This document shows, piece by piece, positions 1-11,746 of a stretch of DNA of 64,000 bases. The notes under the pieces are model-generated. The model was not told the origin of the DNA, did no database searches, and saw nothing but the letters and a program-made list of their open reading frames with translations. The translations under genes and the position numbers were made by a program. The stretch covers positions 179,271,863 to 179,335,862 of the forward strand of contig CM077116.1 of the NCBI GenBank assembly GCA_039619475.1, given 5' to 3'. The DNA comes from Icerya purchasi (lineage: Eukaryota > Arthropoda > Insecta > Hemiptera > Monophlebidae). Position 1 is the stretch's first letter; every line of letters starts with the position of its first letter.

Positions 1-366
1 ACAGAATTCATTTATACATTTCTCGAAATGTTCAGAACTCCTCGGCACTCTGTCAGTTACATTTAAAATCAACTAAAGTGAATTTGTTTAGATACTACTA
101 TTTTTTTCTGTTATCTGAAAGTGAACGCCTCGAGAAAAAATATCTATACTCCCAAAACTCACAGCTGGTATTAATCGAATCGATGACGAATTTTCACAAC
201 AGAAGTTGGAAAACCTTTTAATTTATTTGTTCTCACAAATGTGCCCGAAATTAAATTAGCCGCGAACAGAAGTCTAATAAAATACGAGACGATCCCGTTG
301 GTACTTTTTATTTATTTATTTTTTTTTTTTTTCAGCGTTATTTTTATCGAAATTTAATAATTTGCG
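1..366. other. Non-coding flank
   Basis: AT-rich sequence with a T-rich stretch near 306-332 and no coding frame that resembles a known protein. I see nothing else in it. Confidence 0.5.
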
Positions 367-755
367 ATGCGGTTTACCAGAGTCAAAATTAAATTACTAA
401 CTAAACTAGAATTATGTTCGAAACTAAAACGTAAAAATTGGTTAAAATTTTACCTAGTAGGCAGGAGATACATTACTAAAATTAACAATACATATACAGT
501 AATGAAGTGGTCCAAAACTTCGTGCTGCCGCAGGGAAGCATTTTGGGTCCTTTCCTATTTTTAATTTATACAAATGAAGTATGCAATCTAAATGGCCCAG
601 GTAAATTAATAGTACATATAGCCGATGATATACGGGTTTTACTAATTAATTCTGGTTATTCAGATATCCTGCAAAATCTTGCTCAATCGGGAGTTGATTC
701 CGTAAATAATTGGTTAAACTGTAATAGATTAATTGTAAAGGGTCTACCCGGATAA
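367..755 (+). mobile_element. Reverse transcriptase scrap of a non-LTR retrotransposon
   Basis: Two overlapping frames (367-564, then 507-755) together give the palm of a LINE reverse transcriptase. The second frame carries LPQGSILGPFLFLIYTNEV, the usual PQG(S/T) turn, followed by HIADDIRVLL, where the catalytic Y/F-A-D-D box has become I-A-D-D, and then a thumb-like stretch with NNWLNCNRLIV. One frame change lies near 507-540. Endonuclease and C-terminal domains are absent, so this is a short dead fragment. The box sequence suggests a Jockey/CR1-like source, but the piece is too short to place firmly. Confidence 0.75.
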
Positions 756-850
756 AATGGTCAAATCGGCCCTTAAGTCATTTAGAAAAGTAATCGGCAT
801 CGATGGAAACGCCGATTTCTAGATTTTTAAACCCCTAAACCCGCACAGAC

Positions 851-3810
851 CTCTTTTTTTTAAATATATTTATTTATTGTCGCTCGACAATGGAGCCATT
901 TGCGACGAATATATTACATCTTAACAGTTAACTTATTTAGATACTATTATACATATTTACATGTTTTAGGTATGTTAGTACATTTTCACAATTTGATCTG
1001 TTGTTGTAAAGGAGTTCTGGTATAGGTTTTCCTACCATGTCACAGGCTGCTCGCTGTGTTTCCCACTTTTTGCATGTGAAGAGGTGGTCTATCGAGAAAG
1101 TCTCTGCGCAGATTTCGCAAATGGGCGCCGGCTCCTTGTCGAGGATGTACTTGTGGCTAAATGAGCAGTGCCCTATTCTTAGTCTTGAAATAACTGTTTC
1201 GTCCTGTCTTTTTGGCCAATAGTTGGTTTCCCAGTCGGCAATTTCGTTTTTGATGCGGCGTAGTTTGTTTTTGATTGGAGAGATTTGATTTCACTATTTT
1301 TGCCAAGCTGAGCGAGTCACCTTTCTGATATGTCTGGTTAAGGACGAGTCCATTTTTTCGCGTCGGTTTAAGTCTGTTATGGTTTCTTGAAAGGTTGTGT
1401 GCCATGGTGGTAGTTCTCTTATGTCCTTTACGATGTCTGATGTGCCAAAGTTGATGTTTTTAATTGTATTTAGGCATCGTATTCCCAATGGCTTCGGAGT
1501 TTTTGGGTATTTCTCATATAGTTGAATAAAGTTTGGCGAAATAGTTTTTTCGGAAGTAGGATTCGTTAAATTTGAAATCATTTTTGTATAGTATTTCAGG
1601 GATGAGAAGATTTTTCTATGTTGCAATGGAAAGATGTTTGATTCTACGTGAAGGCTAGCAATTGGGCTGGTGTAAAATGCTCGTGTAATGAGTCTTAGAG
1701 CTGAATTTTGAACGGTGTCCAGTTTTTTCAGAATATTTTCTTTGGCACTACTGTAAATCACGGAGCCGTAGTCCAACTTGGAAAGAGTCAGCGCCGAGAG
1801 TAAAGGGGTTTTTTAGAGATTTTCTATCTGCACCCCATTTGGTATGAGAAACCATTTTTATCACACTAAGAGATTTATGACACAGTTTGTTTTTAAGTCT
1901 TCTATGTGTTTTCCAAAAGATAATTTTCGATCTATTTCTAGTCCTAAAATTTTTATGTTATCGAAACTTTGAATTAGCGTATTATTACTTAGGTGGACGT
2001 TACAATCTGGAGGTTTAATTCGTTTTTTACTGAATGTGATTGCTTTTGTTTTATTCATTGAGAAGGATAGTTCATTTGATGAAGCCCAATCAAGCAGTTT
2101 GTTCGTTGTAGATTGTAAAGTGCTATTTAGATTATCTAAGCTTGAGGAAGTCATATAAATGACTAAGTCGTCAGCAAATAGTTCGTATTTGACTGGAGGA
2201 TCTATGATTTTAGATATATCTGATATACCAATTATGAACAAAGTTGGGCTAATTATAGAGCCCTGCGGTGTGCCATTTTCTTGTATTTTTTGGGGGGGGG
2301 GATAAGACATCTTGAATACGAACCTGGAAAGTCCTATTTGACAGAAAGTCTTTTATGTATTCAAGCATATTTCCGTTTATATTCCATTCCATGAGCGTTT
2401 TAATGATTTTATGCCTCCATATTCTATCGAAGGCTTTTTCAAGGTCAAAACTTATGAGCATGGTGTATTGACTCGTTACAAAACCGTCACAAATATGCTG
2501 TTGTAACTTCGCTAGATGATCTATGGTGCTTCTTCGAGAGCGGAAACCATATTGCATCGGATCCAATAGTTTCTTTTGTTCAAGAGTCCATTTTAATCTG
2601 GTGTTTATTATTTTCTCCATGACTTTACATAACGTGTTGGTAAGCGAGATTGGACGGTAGCTAGAAGGAGAAAGGGAATCTTTTCCTGGTTTTAATAACG
2701 GGATTATGTGAGCGTTTTTGCAACTGTCTGGTATCTTTTTAGATTTCCAGATAAGGTCGAGGAACTTGCTAATTGTGTGAAGAGATGCAGAATTTAATTT
2801 TTTGACCATATCTATATGGATGTCGTCTGGTCCAGCGGCTGAGGATTTCATATGTTTCAGGGCGTATAAAAGTTCGTCATATGTAAGAGGTCTGTTGAAG
2901 TCATGGTTAGGCTCATCTATGTAATTTAAATCTTGTTGTTCAATTCGACGCTTTATGTCAATGAAAGCAGTTGTGTAATTTTCTGTAGAGGACATTTGGT
3001 AGAAGTGGTTAGCGATCTGGTTGGCGACATCTGTTTTATTCGAGAATATTTTAGAATTGTATTCAATCGCTGTGATTGAGGTGAAATTTTTTTGTTTGAT
3101 AACATTTTTACTTTATTCCATACTTCTTTTATAGGGGTGTGCGAGTTGAAAGAAGAAGTGAATTTTATCCATGATCGTTTTTTTGCCTCCCGAATGGTGT
3201 GTTTGCATCTTGCTCTGGCAATTTTAAAATTTTTAAAATTTTCTTGACTAGGATGACGTTTGATTAAGGTTAACATACGGTTTTTTTGTTTTATTGCTGT
3301 TTTGCATTCATTGTTCCACCAAACTGTTTGTTTTTTTGTTATGATTGCACTGTTTCGAGGGATATATTGAGTAGCGGTTTCCAGGATACCCTTCACGATA
3401 TGGTTATTTGCCTCATTTATGTCGCTGAGATTTTCTGGAAGTTGTAAATTTAACAATTCGGTGTAATTTTGCCAATCTGCGTCTTTGATTCTCCATGTCG
3501 GATATTTTTTGTATTGATCGTGTCTGACTAGTGTTTGAAGTGAAATTAAAATGGGAAAATGGTCGCTTCCAAATAAAGTAGGAAGGGTAATCCAGTTGAC
3601 CATTGGAGCTAATGAACTGCTACAAATGGATAGATCTATAGCTGAAAAGGAGCCATTGTATGAATTGAAGTGGGTGTGCGATCCGTTGTTGAGTAAGCTG
3701 AGATTTTCGCGATCGATGAATTTTTCTATGTTTTTTCCTCTGCCATTGGACTCTATAAGGCCCGATTTTGTGATTTTTAGTTTTTCTTACAATATCTCGG
3801 TCGGTTTTCG
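851..3810 (-). mobile_element. 5'-truncated LINE, family C (I-like)
   Basis: A minus-strand non-LTR element of about 2.9 kb. Its 3' end lies near 851, where the minus strand reads ACAATAAATAAATATATTT and runs into an A-rich tail. The same terminal signature, including a conserved CGAGCG block just upstream, recurs in the copy at 14601-16850. The 5' side begins inside the endonuclease near 3790-3810, so ORF1 and the endonuclease N-terminus are missing, as expected from incomplete reverse transcription. I found no convincing target-site duplication. Confidence 0.8.
960..3800 (-). pseudogene. ORF2 remnant (endonuclease C-half, RT, zinc-binding tail)
   Basis: Read on the minus strand, the domains come in the normal ORF2 order. 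From 3800 to about 3050 is the C-terminal half of an APE-type endonuclease with FSAIDLSIC and GSDHFPILI (catalytic Asp and the SDH box). A frame change near 2995 leads to the RT (2995-1861) with SSYRPISLTNTLCKVMEKI, ISFDLEKAFDRI, TPQGSIISP and ELFADDLVIYM. The frame changes again at the G-run near 2291-2300. After 1776 come the connection region (NSALRLITRAFYTSP) and a C-terminal RLRIGHCSFSH and CEICAETFSIDHLFTC zinc-binding tail. No RNase H domain is seen. At least three frame breaks make it non-functional. Confidence 0.85.
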
Positions 3811-4579
3811 ATATAGAACATTTTTCCCCTTCAAATTGTGATGGATTTCAAGTTCTACAAAAGGGTTCTATTCGAAAAAGAATTGTCCGAAATTCAAATT
3901 TTTATAGCGTTTGAAAAATTTTAAAACTCGATTTCTCGAAAACAAAAACATCTCTCAAAAAATATATATTTTACGCATTTTTTTCTCTAAAAATAGGTAT
4001 AAATTTTTTCCGATTTTTAAAAATGGTGGAACGTACTCAAAAACCGCATATTTTCAGATGTTCAAGCCTCTAAGTTTTTCCTGGTAACCTACTTGATGAT
4101 CCAAATGCCATTTCTAACTTTATTCCATACTACCGAGATGGTAAAACTTGTTTCTGTAGGAGCGCTTCACCATAAATTATTATGAAACCAATAAAAAAGC
4201 ACATTATCGAACAATCTCATTAATAAGTCCTAACGGCTCTTCGTGTATTAATACCGATTCTCAAGATTGATTATCATATTTCTATACATTTAGAACGTGA
4301 TCGACCACTTTTTATCGTTTACTTGTATGTCGGAAATGAATTTTAATTTCAAACTACACATTCTTACCTCCAAAGGTCGATTAGAATCGGTAATTATAGG
4401 TAATGTTATGATCACATATTTCATTTTACGTTTGATCGAAGAACAATATATGCAGCGAAGCAACAAAAGAGAAAATCAAGACCGTTTATTCCTAATTTTA
4501 AAGCATGATAATTTAATAAAATTTTACGAAAATAGAGAAGTATATTCGGATTGTATAATCTATGATCACGGATCATTTA
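3811..4579. other. Non-coding AT-rich stretch
   Basis: A-T rich with runs such as TTTTTCTCTAAAAATAGG. An open frame on the plus strand at 4297-4608 resembles nothing I know and lies opposite the C-terminal end of the transposase relic, so I treat it as chance. Confidence 0.4.
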
Positions 4580-6661
4580 TCAGTCATCGTCAATGTCTTT
4601 TTCAATAGCAGGAATCACGTGCTCTCGCTCGTAAATCTTTGTGAGATGTTCGGCATGTTTCACAATTTTGGACCGGTATCTAGCATGTAACAAAAAATAA
4701 CTTACGCAGCAATGTGAGAGCAGCAACCGATCGTTCTCATGCCGTTAGCACATTCGCAATAAGAACGTACAACGCCGGCATGGCCAGTTGTATCTGGTTT
4801 ATAATGAACGTAGTAGTTGTAAAATGTGCTTTCCATGTACCTAGGTCTGACTTTTATTTTGAGAATATCAACTGATGCTTTGAAATAACTTAAATATATT
4901 TCACCTTTCCGATCCATCATTTCAGCTAACTAAGATATTGTGCTCGTTGCAACTGATAAGTTCCAGTAAATATCTTTACTAGATACATTGTCATTTCAGG
5001 AAAATCGAGCGCATCAGAAGACTTCAATTTTTCAAACTATTTCTTCGGCCCCATCTTCCTGATTGCACTTCTGTAGCTAATTTTCTTTACTATCTTTTGA
5101 AACAATGTAATTCAATATCTCTTCATCCGAAGAAGCCTTCGAGACTAGTCGTTTTCCAAATTTATTTATTAAAAAGCAAACAATCTTACCGTAAAGACCA
5201 GCTCCAGCCAGGCAACGATTACCTAACTGATGATGGAAAAGCCTATATTTTTGAGCTACAGCACCATGTACAGCTTCAACGATCCCTCGAATCATTATAA
5301 CACAGCGGGGGACCTGTTAGCTTTTTCCGCTAACAATTGTTTTTGTCCTTTCTCCTTTAATGATAACATGAGAACACGATACTTTTCTTCTTCTAACTGC
5401 GATTTTATGTATATCGTGAAAGCTTTGATCGAGTACAAAAACATAATTTTCTTCGCACATCAGTTTCATCAAATCGCTTTCATTTTCATTCAAAATTTTT
5501 TTCAAAATGATAACGTCGTTTTCTTTAGCATAAAATGGTGGTTCCAAAACATCGACAATGTAACCATCAGTAGTACAAATTATAAACGGTTTACACAGAG
5601 GAATTTTTTTATAACCCGAATAAGATTTTCTTTGATATTCGTTGTTGGAACTCTTTTGGTGTCTCAAGTCAACTAGCGCAAGATTATTACCACTTACGCC
5701 GTGAAGATTTTTGAGGAGAATCGTTAAATAACTACGAATCAAGTCATCCCGATTTGCGGTTTTCAGGCGAAAACGGGAAGGCAATATGTGTCCTTCTTAA
5801 AAGAATTTAAAACCGATATTGAAAACTCAGAAACTTTCTGACGACGGTCAAAGCTAAGGACAGAGCAGATTATTTCATTCGAATTCCCTGTTCGTAATGT
5901 AAATGAAAAAACAACGAGGCTTGCGTAATAATTCCGTTATTTGAGTTTCTCGAGAAAACCACCATTTCGCGCAATCGGATTAGCTTTTCCGAATTTAATC
6001 CAGTAAATGTACGAATTCTCTTTTCAGAAGTAGAAAAATCACCGATTCTATCGTGCAGTTCTCGATCCCAAGCTACACTTGAAGCTTTAAATAATTCAGT
6101 TACATTTGCAGCCGTTATAGTAAACTTGAATGTAAAGCTATTCTTAAACTTTCTATTTCATCCGCATAAAATCGATTCTTTGTTAAATGCTTTCGACAAC
6201 ATCAATTACCCTTTCGGATGAATATTCGGTTTTCAACAAAAACTTCTTGACATGCTTCAAAAGGAACGACAACGAGTCGAGAACTGTGTTCGCACAGAAA
6301 ACAATAATTGCGTGTACAAACTACTCTTCTAAAAGATAACTCAATAATTTCTTCTTTAACTTTTTTTCTTTTTTGGTGGTTGTTAAGGTGGATCGTTTCT
6401 GATTAGCTGCGATAGTGGTTCTGAAGATGTACTGGACTCTTGACTTTCGGACTGAGGAGTTATCGTCACGTTTTTTCGTCGTTTTGACTTTGTAAGACGA
6501 GCAATGCCACTGCAACTGCGACACAAAATATCACCAACTATAATTGTCTTAGCAAAACAACCTGAGAGAGTATTGGCTTCATTGTTCGTACTGACAATTT
6601 TTTTCGATCCGACCATCTTTTTGTTTTTTTTAACCACAACTTGCGCATTCTTCACCAACAT
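4580..6661 (-). pseudogene. Decayed DDE-transposase with C-terminal SWIM zinc finger
   Basis: Minus-strand blocks in several frames line up as one protein of the animal DDE_Tnp_4 plus SWIM family. A Cys-rich N-terminal block (CTRNYCFLCEHS, about 6330-6300) is followed by a helical block (RTFTGLNSEKLIRL, then FDRRQKVSEFSISVLNSF, 6120-5790). The DDE core (5784-5317) has KSSNNEYQRKSYSGYKK and TTDGYIVDV followed by the second Asp in ENDVII. The third acidic residue is in IVEAVHGAVAQKYRLF (5295-5077). Next come FTGTYQLQRAQYLS (about 5000-4935) and the SWIM finger YCECANGMRTIGCCSHIAA (4920-4702), and a charged tail ends at 4580-4582. The segment that should carry the first catalytic Asp is shortened to ALVDLRHQKSS. 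Several stops and frameshifts make it a pseudogene. The 6661-6383 frame (CRSCSGIARL) may be its N-terminus, but this is uncertain. Confidence 0.75.
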
Positions 6662-6706
6662 TTGTAGTAGACATGATGACTGGGATTGACGAATGTTAAT
6701 ATTTTC

Positions 6707-7845
6707 TTTTCCTTGTTTGGGTTTTTCCCTGGGCTTGCCAATAATAGACGATTACCCATCAACACGCGTGTAAATAGAAGTAATTAGGAGTCGTCACAAG
6801 GAATGGAATCTGACAAAGAACGCTATACACCAAGGATGGAGAAACGATGACAATCAACGTCGATAAATGCCAAAAACATATGCATCCTGAAAAGAGAAGG
6901 AATGACATTGCCGAAGGTTTGAGTGCAGATATAGCATTTAATGTCATCATTCGTTGTTGCCATCCATTGCATTTTCAAAATTAGCTACAACACCATATTG
7001 TGTGTCTTTTATTCTCTCTCTTTACAGTCAATGTTGATCGTCCCCGTTATAGTAAAATTCTTATCTTCTATTCTTCATCATATTAAAATCGAATACCTTC
7101 AGTAGTACCTTTTCATTCTGGCATTCCTGTCCGACCGTGCCCGCTTACGTCTGATAAACTTCTCTCCGGACGAACAGCACACACTGATGTCGCAGTTACA
7201 ACTACAAACATGCACAGTTTTGCATTTCATATTATAGGCCTGTTATCGCATTTGCGGTTGTAATGTTTAATAGTGATCTGCTTGCCGGTCGATACATTGT
7301 GGGCGTTGCTATTGCAGTGTAGTCATGGTATCAGGCGTAGAATCTATTCGCATCTTCTTGGCAGTATGGTGGGCGCTGCTTTAGTCGTTGCCGTTATTAT
7401 TCTTCATAATTAAAGAATTATAAACTCTGCTTTACAGTGGCAGGAAACGGTCACTGATCTTTCGGATTACTTATTACAACGCGCTAATACATAGCTTTGG
7501 CGCTTGATGGCTCAACTGCTCTTCAAACATCCTGTGTTTCTTCATCCTTAACTGGTAATCTGTTTCTTTGTCCGTCGATACTACTCTAGGATCGCAGATG
7601 TGGTCATGGTGTTAAATTGCAAGCTCTTCCACTCTTCCCTTCGGTACTGTCATTCCTTCTCTTTTCAGTATGCATATTTTTCGCGCTTAACGATTCTGAT
7701 TGTTATTATCTCTTTATTCTTAGTATAGTGTTTCTGGTCAGGTTCCATTCCTTATGATTCCTAGTTACTATTATTTGCACGTGTTAATGGGTAATCGTCC
7801 GTCGTTAACGAGCCAAGGGGAAAAGGGAAAAAAGGTACGGACTGT
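6707..7845. mobile_element. Element with long imperfect terminal inverted repeats
   Basis: The left arm (about 6707-6950) and right arm (about 7602-7845) are inverted copies. Anchors are GACGATTACCCATCAACACG at 6747 matching the complement of CGTGTTAATGGGTAATCGTC ending at 7799, and GAAAAGAGAAGGAATGACA near 6889 matching TGTCATTCCTTCTCTTTTC at 7649-7667. Between them lie about 650 bp with no recognisable gene. This is the build of a non-autonomous foldback or long-TIR DNA transposon. It begins about 50 bp from the transposase relic at 4580-6661, but I cannot show that the two belong together. Outer ends are approximate and no target duplication was resolved. Confidence 0.6.
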
Positions 7846-8129
7846 TTTTTAGATCAAAATCTTACTTTCAACGAAGAAAATATTTTACTGGGTTGTGATT
7901 TCTCGCCGCTGAAAAATATTTCTTCCATTTTCCTTTTTTTTTCTTCCTTGCATAAATTCGTCATCCCCAAAACGATAGGAATCCCATTTCAATCATAATT
8001 GCGCTAATACAAAAGAATCAACAACATCAGGAATAACAGGCAGTGAAGGAAAGGATAATAGGAAATACGATAAAGAGTCAGGGTAGGAAGTCCGAACTTT
8101 ATTGAAAGCGGAATAGCAAAAACAGTCAA

Positions 8130-8725
8130 CAGAAAGAGATGAAAGAAAACATGATTTCACAGTTCACTGAGCTAGACGATAGGGTAACAAACACTAAGGA
8201 TAACGAATTCTTTATCAATAAGTGACATATAAACGTCCGATAGAAACCCCTGCTGATACAATCTGGTGAGCCACGTCCGGGACGAAAACCGAACATATTG
8301 TTAGGTAACAAATTGCTTATGCTCGAGCCACCAAACGAGACGTCTATTAATTAAATTTTCGAAAAGCTTCCTCACACACAGAGCAAGAGAAATAGAACGA
8401 AATGAAGAAGAATACGGTTTTGGAATAGGAACAGTAATAAAAGTGTTCCAGGGAGAAGGAATAGAACCGGAACCAAGAAAGGAGATTTAAAAGTATAGGG
8501 AAAAATCAAAGAGATTTTTAAAAACAGAGAAAGTGATCTCATCTACGCCCGGAGAGGAGTTAGACGAACTGCTTAAAGATGAGCGAAGTTCTGGTAGAGT
8601 AAAAGGAGAGTTTAGACAATATCGTGAACTGGAGCAGACGGAAAAAGACAGGATTCCTGGAAACTAGGAACATAACTAGAAGCTATAGAATCAATAAATG
8701 GTTCTAGTTTTTCAGGAGGAAAATT
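8130..8725 (-). mobile_element. LINE family A fragment (RT fingers region)
   Basis: The minus strand at 8311 reads MFGFRPGRGSPDCIS, the NMFGFRPGLGPSDCIS block of family A reverse transcriptase. The nucleotide sequence up to about 8725 matches the family A copy at 54210-54870 in order, for example the stretch around GGAACATAACTAGAAGC (8668-8684). Both ends are truncated and the frame is broken downstream of the motif. No tail is present. Confidence 0.75.
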
Positions 8726-11177
8726 GCGATTGGAAGGACATTAGAAAATAATTCCTAAAAATTCATACAGAATTACGAGGAAAATTTCATTCGCTGAATA
8801 GAGAAAAAATTCTGAGAAAAAATAAAATTAAATAAGTTACCGTCGCCGAAGTTAACCATTTCTATATAGGCCTTTGCATTTCTCGAATGAAATATTTCAC
8901 TCGCGAAACCCGCAAAAAATTTCTACAAAATTCATTTGCATACAAATAATTAAAAAATCTAGTTTCTGTGTCTGCATAGGCCGCTTAAAGAGCACTACGG
9001 CGACGACATTACTCGGAAATAATTGAAGATGAAATAGCGCCCAAGTACCAGCAGCACCGAGCGGTGACGTGTAATCTATACAGATGCGTAAGGTGCTTTT
9101 ATTAATAATACCACGCTGAATCGTTTTTATTGACTTTACACTTTTAATCGAATTAAGCTTAAATTTTAAAACAGGAGTCACGTTCCTTGTCCGAAAATTC
9201 CTGTTGTCGTAGCAACTGGTTAGGAAGTTTTAGCGCCCTGAATTATTCGCCGCACAGTTGCTTTACATAATTTTTGTTTCCGGGGCGCGCGTCTTTCGCA
9301 CTTAAATAAATTAAATTGCACGCCAGTCCGATTAAGTCTTAATTAATCACGAAGATTTATCGCAGTCCATCAGCGTTATCGTTCCGCTTATTCTTCAGCG
9401 CTGACGTTACATTTTTTCGCCGAGTACACTTTAACGTGTTCATTTCCCTCACCGACAGCGGTATCGTCGATACATCATGACGTCTACATTTGTCTGCCAC
9501 TGGCTGCCCCGTTATAACGAGAAAATTTATGCATCAATGCTTTCCAACGATGTTTGCAATCTCCCCGCATCCGGGGTGCCCGTTATGCAAACTGTTTTTC
9601 TTCACACGTTTTTCGCGCATTCGTATTATCGTGTAATGATCGGAAGAAATTATTTTACAATCCGAATTTTTCTTCAACCAATTTTTCCATTATTGCAATG
9701 AACACAATATATAAAAACAAAAAAACAAAAAAACAAAAAAAGAATACCACTTTTTCGTGATGAAAGCGGAGAATTAAAATTCGTAAAGCGAGTGTCACTT
9801 TTAGAAGAGCAGCCAATGAAAATGGTTCTTCTAAGCCTTGTTTTTCCTGATATTTTGTTTAATCTAAATTTCTACCACGCTCTTTAAATCGTCCTCGACA
9901 GTTTCATCGTATTCACCAGCTAAATAGAATAATGAAATTATAGTTACCTATAAACAATACGCGTATTGATATTTCGCCTCTCATTATAAATTTTACACGT
10001 ATTTATAAGGACGAAATGGTTCAAAAGATTAAAATACAAAAAAACAAAACTGGAAAAATTAGTTTTCAGAACAATATAGTATCGCCATTTCTACCGTACC
10101 GATTTCATGTAGACTAAATAAAATTTACCATAATGAAATTTCTATTGGCTTCAACTCGGGTTCCGCAATATTTCGCTTAACCTGAATTCAGTTCGGGTTT
10201 CCATTATCCGTAGCATCCGTTTGTCTACCTGTGTAAATGTTTTCCGTTACAGGCACATCACGAAACGTTGCCGTAGTTCTTATGTGTTCCAAATATAGAC
10301 CATCTTAGAATGCAGTAACCTTCAGGAGCCTCTCACCTGCCGCGCATTGAAAAGAACTTTTCCCGTTGATCCGATTAGTCAGAAATACATTAAGCGTGTA
10401 GTTGAAACTATTTTCTTCCAGGCCGCTTTTCAATTCAAAAATAGCAATTTAATCTCACGCGCATTTTTGTATACCGATCGAGCCGTAGTGCCCATCTCTT
10501 CTTTCCGCAATTTCTTTTCCAAGTTCTCGTCACTACCTTCTTTTTTACTTTCTAATTTTCTCGAAAGCTTCCACCTTCCACAAATACCGTAACTTAAAAA
10601 CTCCCTCTAAATCCTTTCCCCCAATTTCCTCGTCTTCCATTTCTAACTGTATTCGAGATGGATGGGCTCTTAATAAATCTTCTGGTTAATTCTCTTTTTT
10701 TTTTTTTTTTTTCGGAAATAATAATTTCTCTCCAAGTTCTACTGATTCACTCTCGGTTACTTTCCTAATTGCTCTTCTTCCATTTCTTGCCCCTTCATTA
10801 AATGTATTTTCACGGCCATCGTGTAGCTAGTTAATAACATTATTTCTTCTTCATTCTTCGCTGACTGTCACTTGTTTCTCATTTACTAATTAATTCCTTA
10901 AAATCAGTAAAACAGAAATATAAAAATAGAAAGAGATTCGAGTCTGAATTTTCTTCCTTCGGTTCAGTTCTTCCTTACTGTACCACACGAAATGTAAATC
11001 ATCCTAGTCAGCGTTGGCTAACAATTTAATTTCAGCGTTTACTATCTCCTCATTTACTTTTTTCTATTAGTAAACGCTGAAGCAACCATATCAGACATTG
11101 GCATATTTACTGCATTCCTTTTTCTGTCGAATTCGCTGGCATAAAGATGACTCGCTCAATCTTTTTTTTTTTTTTTT
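8726..11177. other. About 2.4 kb without recognisable genes
   Basis: Short open frames occur on both strands but none shows a motif, signal peptide or domain. The stretch 9180-9480 is less AT-rich than its surroundings and could be unique host non-coding DNA. An A-rich run (9718-9741) and a T-run (10688-10711) are the only simple repeats of note. Confidence 0.4.
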
Positions 11178-11746
11178 AATATATATATATATATATATAT
11201 AGGGTGATTTTTTAAGAGTTAAGTTTTTCAGGTTGGCAGCACTGGTTGGTATTGACGTCCAAACGTCATATCTGTCAAAGTGAAAAGTTTTCAGTATACT
11301 CTGCCATTTCATCATGGAAAGACTTATAAATAAGCAACGATTGCAAATTGTTGAAATTTATTATCAAAAACCAGTGCTCTGTGAAAAATGTGCATCGTTT
11401 GTTACGACCATATTATGGTCGTCATAATCGACCTGGTGAATCAACAATTCGTGCTGTTATCACCAAATTTGGTGCGAAATTTGGTGATAACAGCACGAAT
11501 TGTTGATTCACCAGGTTGATTATGACGAAAACGATGCACATTTTTCACAGAGCACTGGTTTTTGATAATAAATTTCAACAATTTGCAATCGTTGCTTATT
11601 TATAAGTCTTTCCATGATGAAATGGCAGAGTATACTGAAAACTTTTCACTTTGACAGATATGACGTTTGGACGTCAATACCAACCAGTGCTGCCAACCTG
11701 AAAAACTTAACTCTTAAAAAATCACCCTATATATATATATATATAT
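11178..11746. repeat. (TA)n tract split by the mariner hairpin
   Basis: Alternating TA runs flank the hairpin at about 11179-11201 and 11728-11746. Tc1/mariner elements insert at TA, and the hairpin begins and ends immediately inside TA dinucleotides, so one original (TA)n tract was probably split by the insertion. Confidence 0.65.
11202..11727. mobile_element. Head-to-head mariner-end hairpin (foldback)
   Basis: A 526-bp near-perfect palindrome with TA on both sides. Termini read GGGTGATTTTTTAAGAG and its complement. Each arm contains the same untranslated leader and an ATG, at 11314 on the plus strand and 11615 on the minus strand, both 113 nt from the outer edge. From the ATG each arm encodes MERLINKQRLQIVEIYYQ, the N-terminal helix of a mariner-type transposase DNA-binding domain. 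The arms meet at a 6-nt loop (11471-11476). The left arm is 18 nt longer because of an internal duplication-like segment around ACGACCATATTATGG. No transposase core is present, so it can only be mobilised in trans. Confidence 0.85.

Noticed and set aside
4297..4608. 103-codon plus-strand frame
   Set aside because: Overlaps the opposite strand of the transposase tail and resembles no protein.
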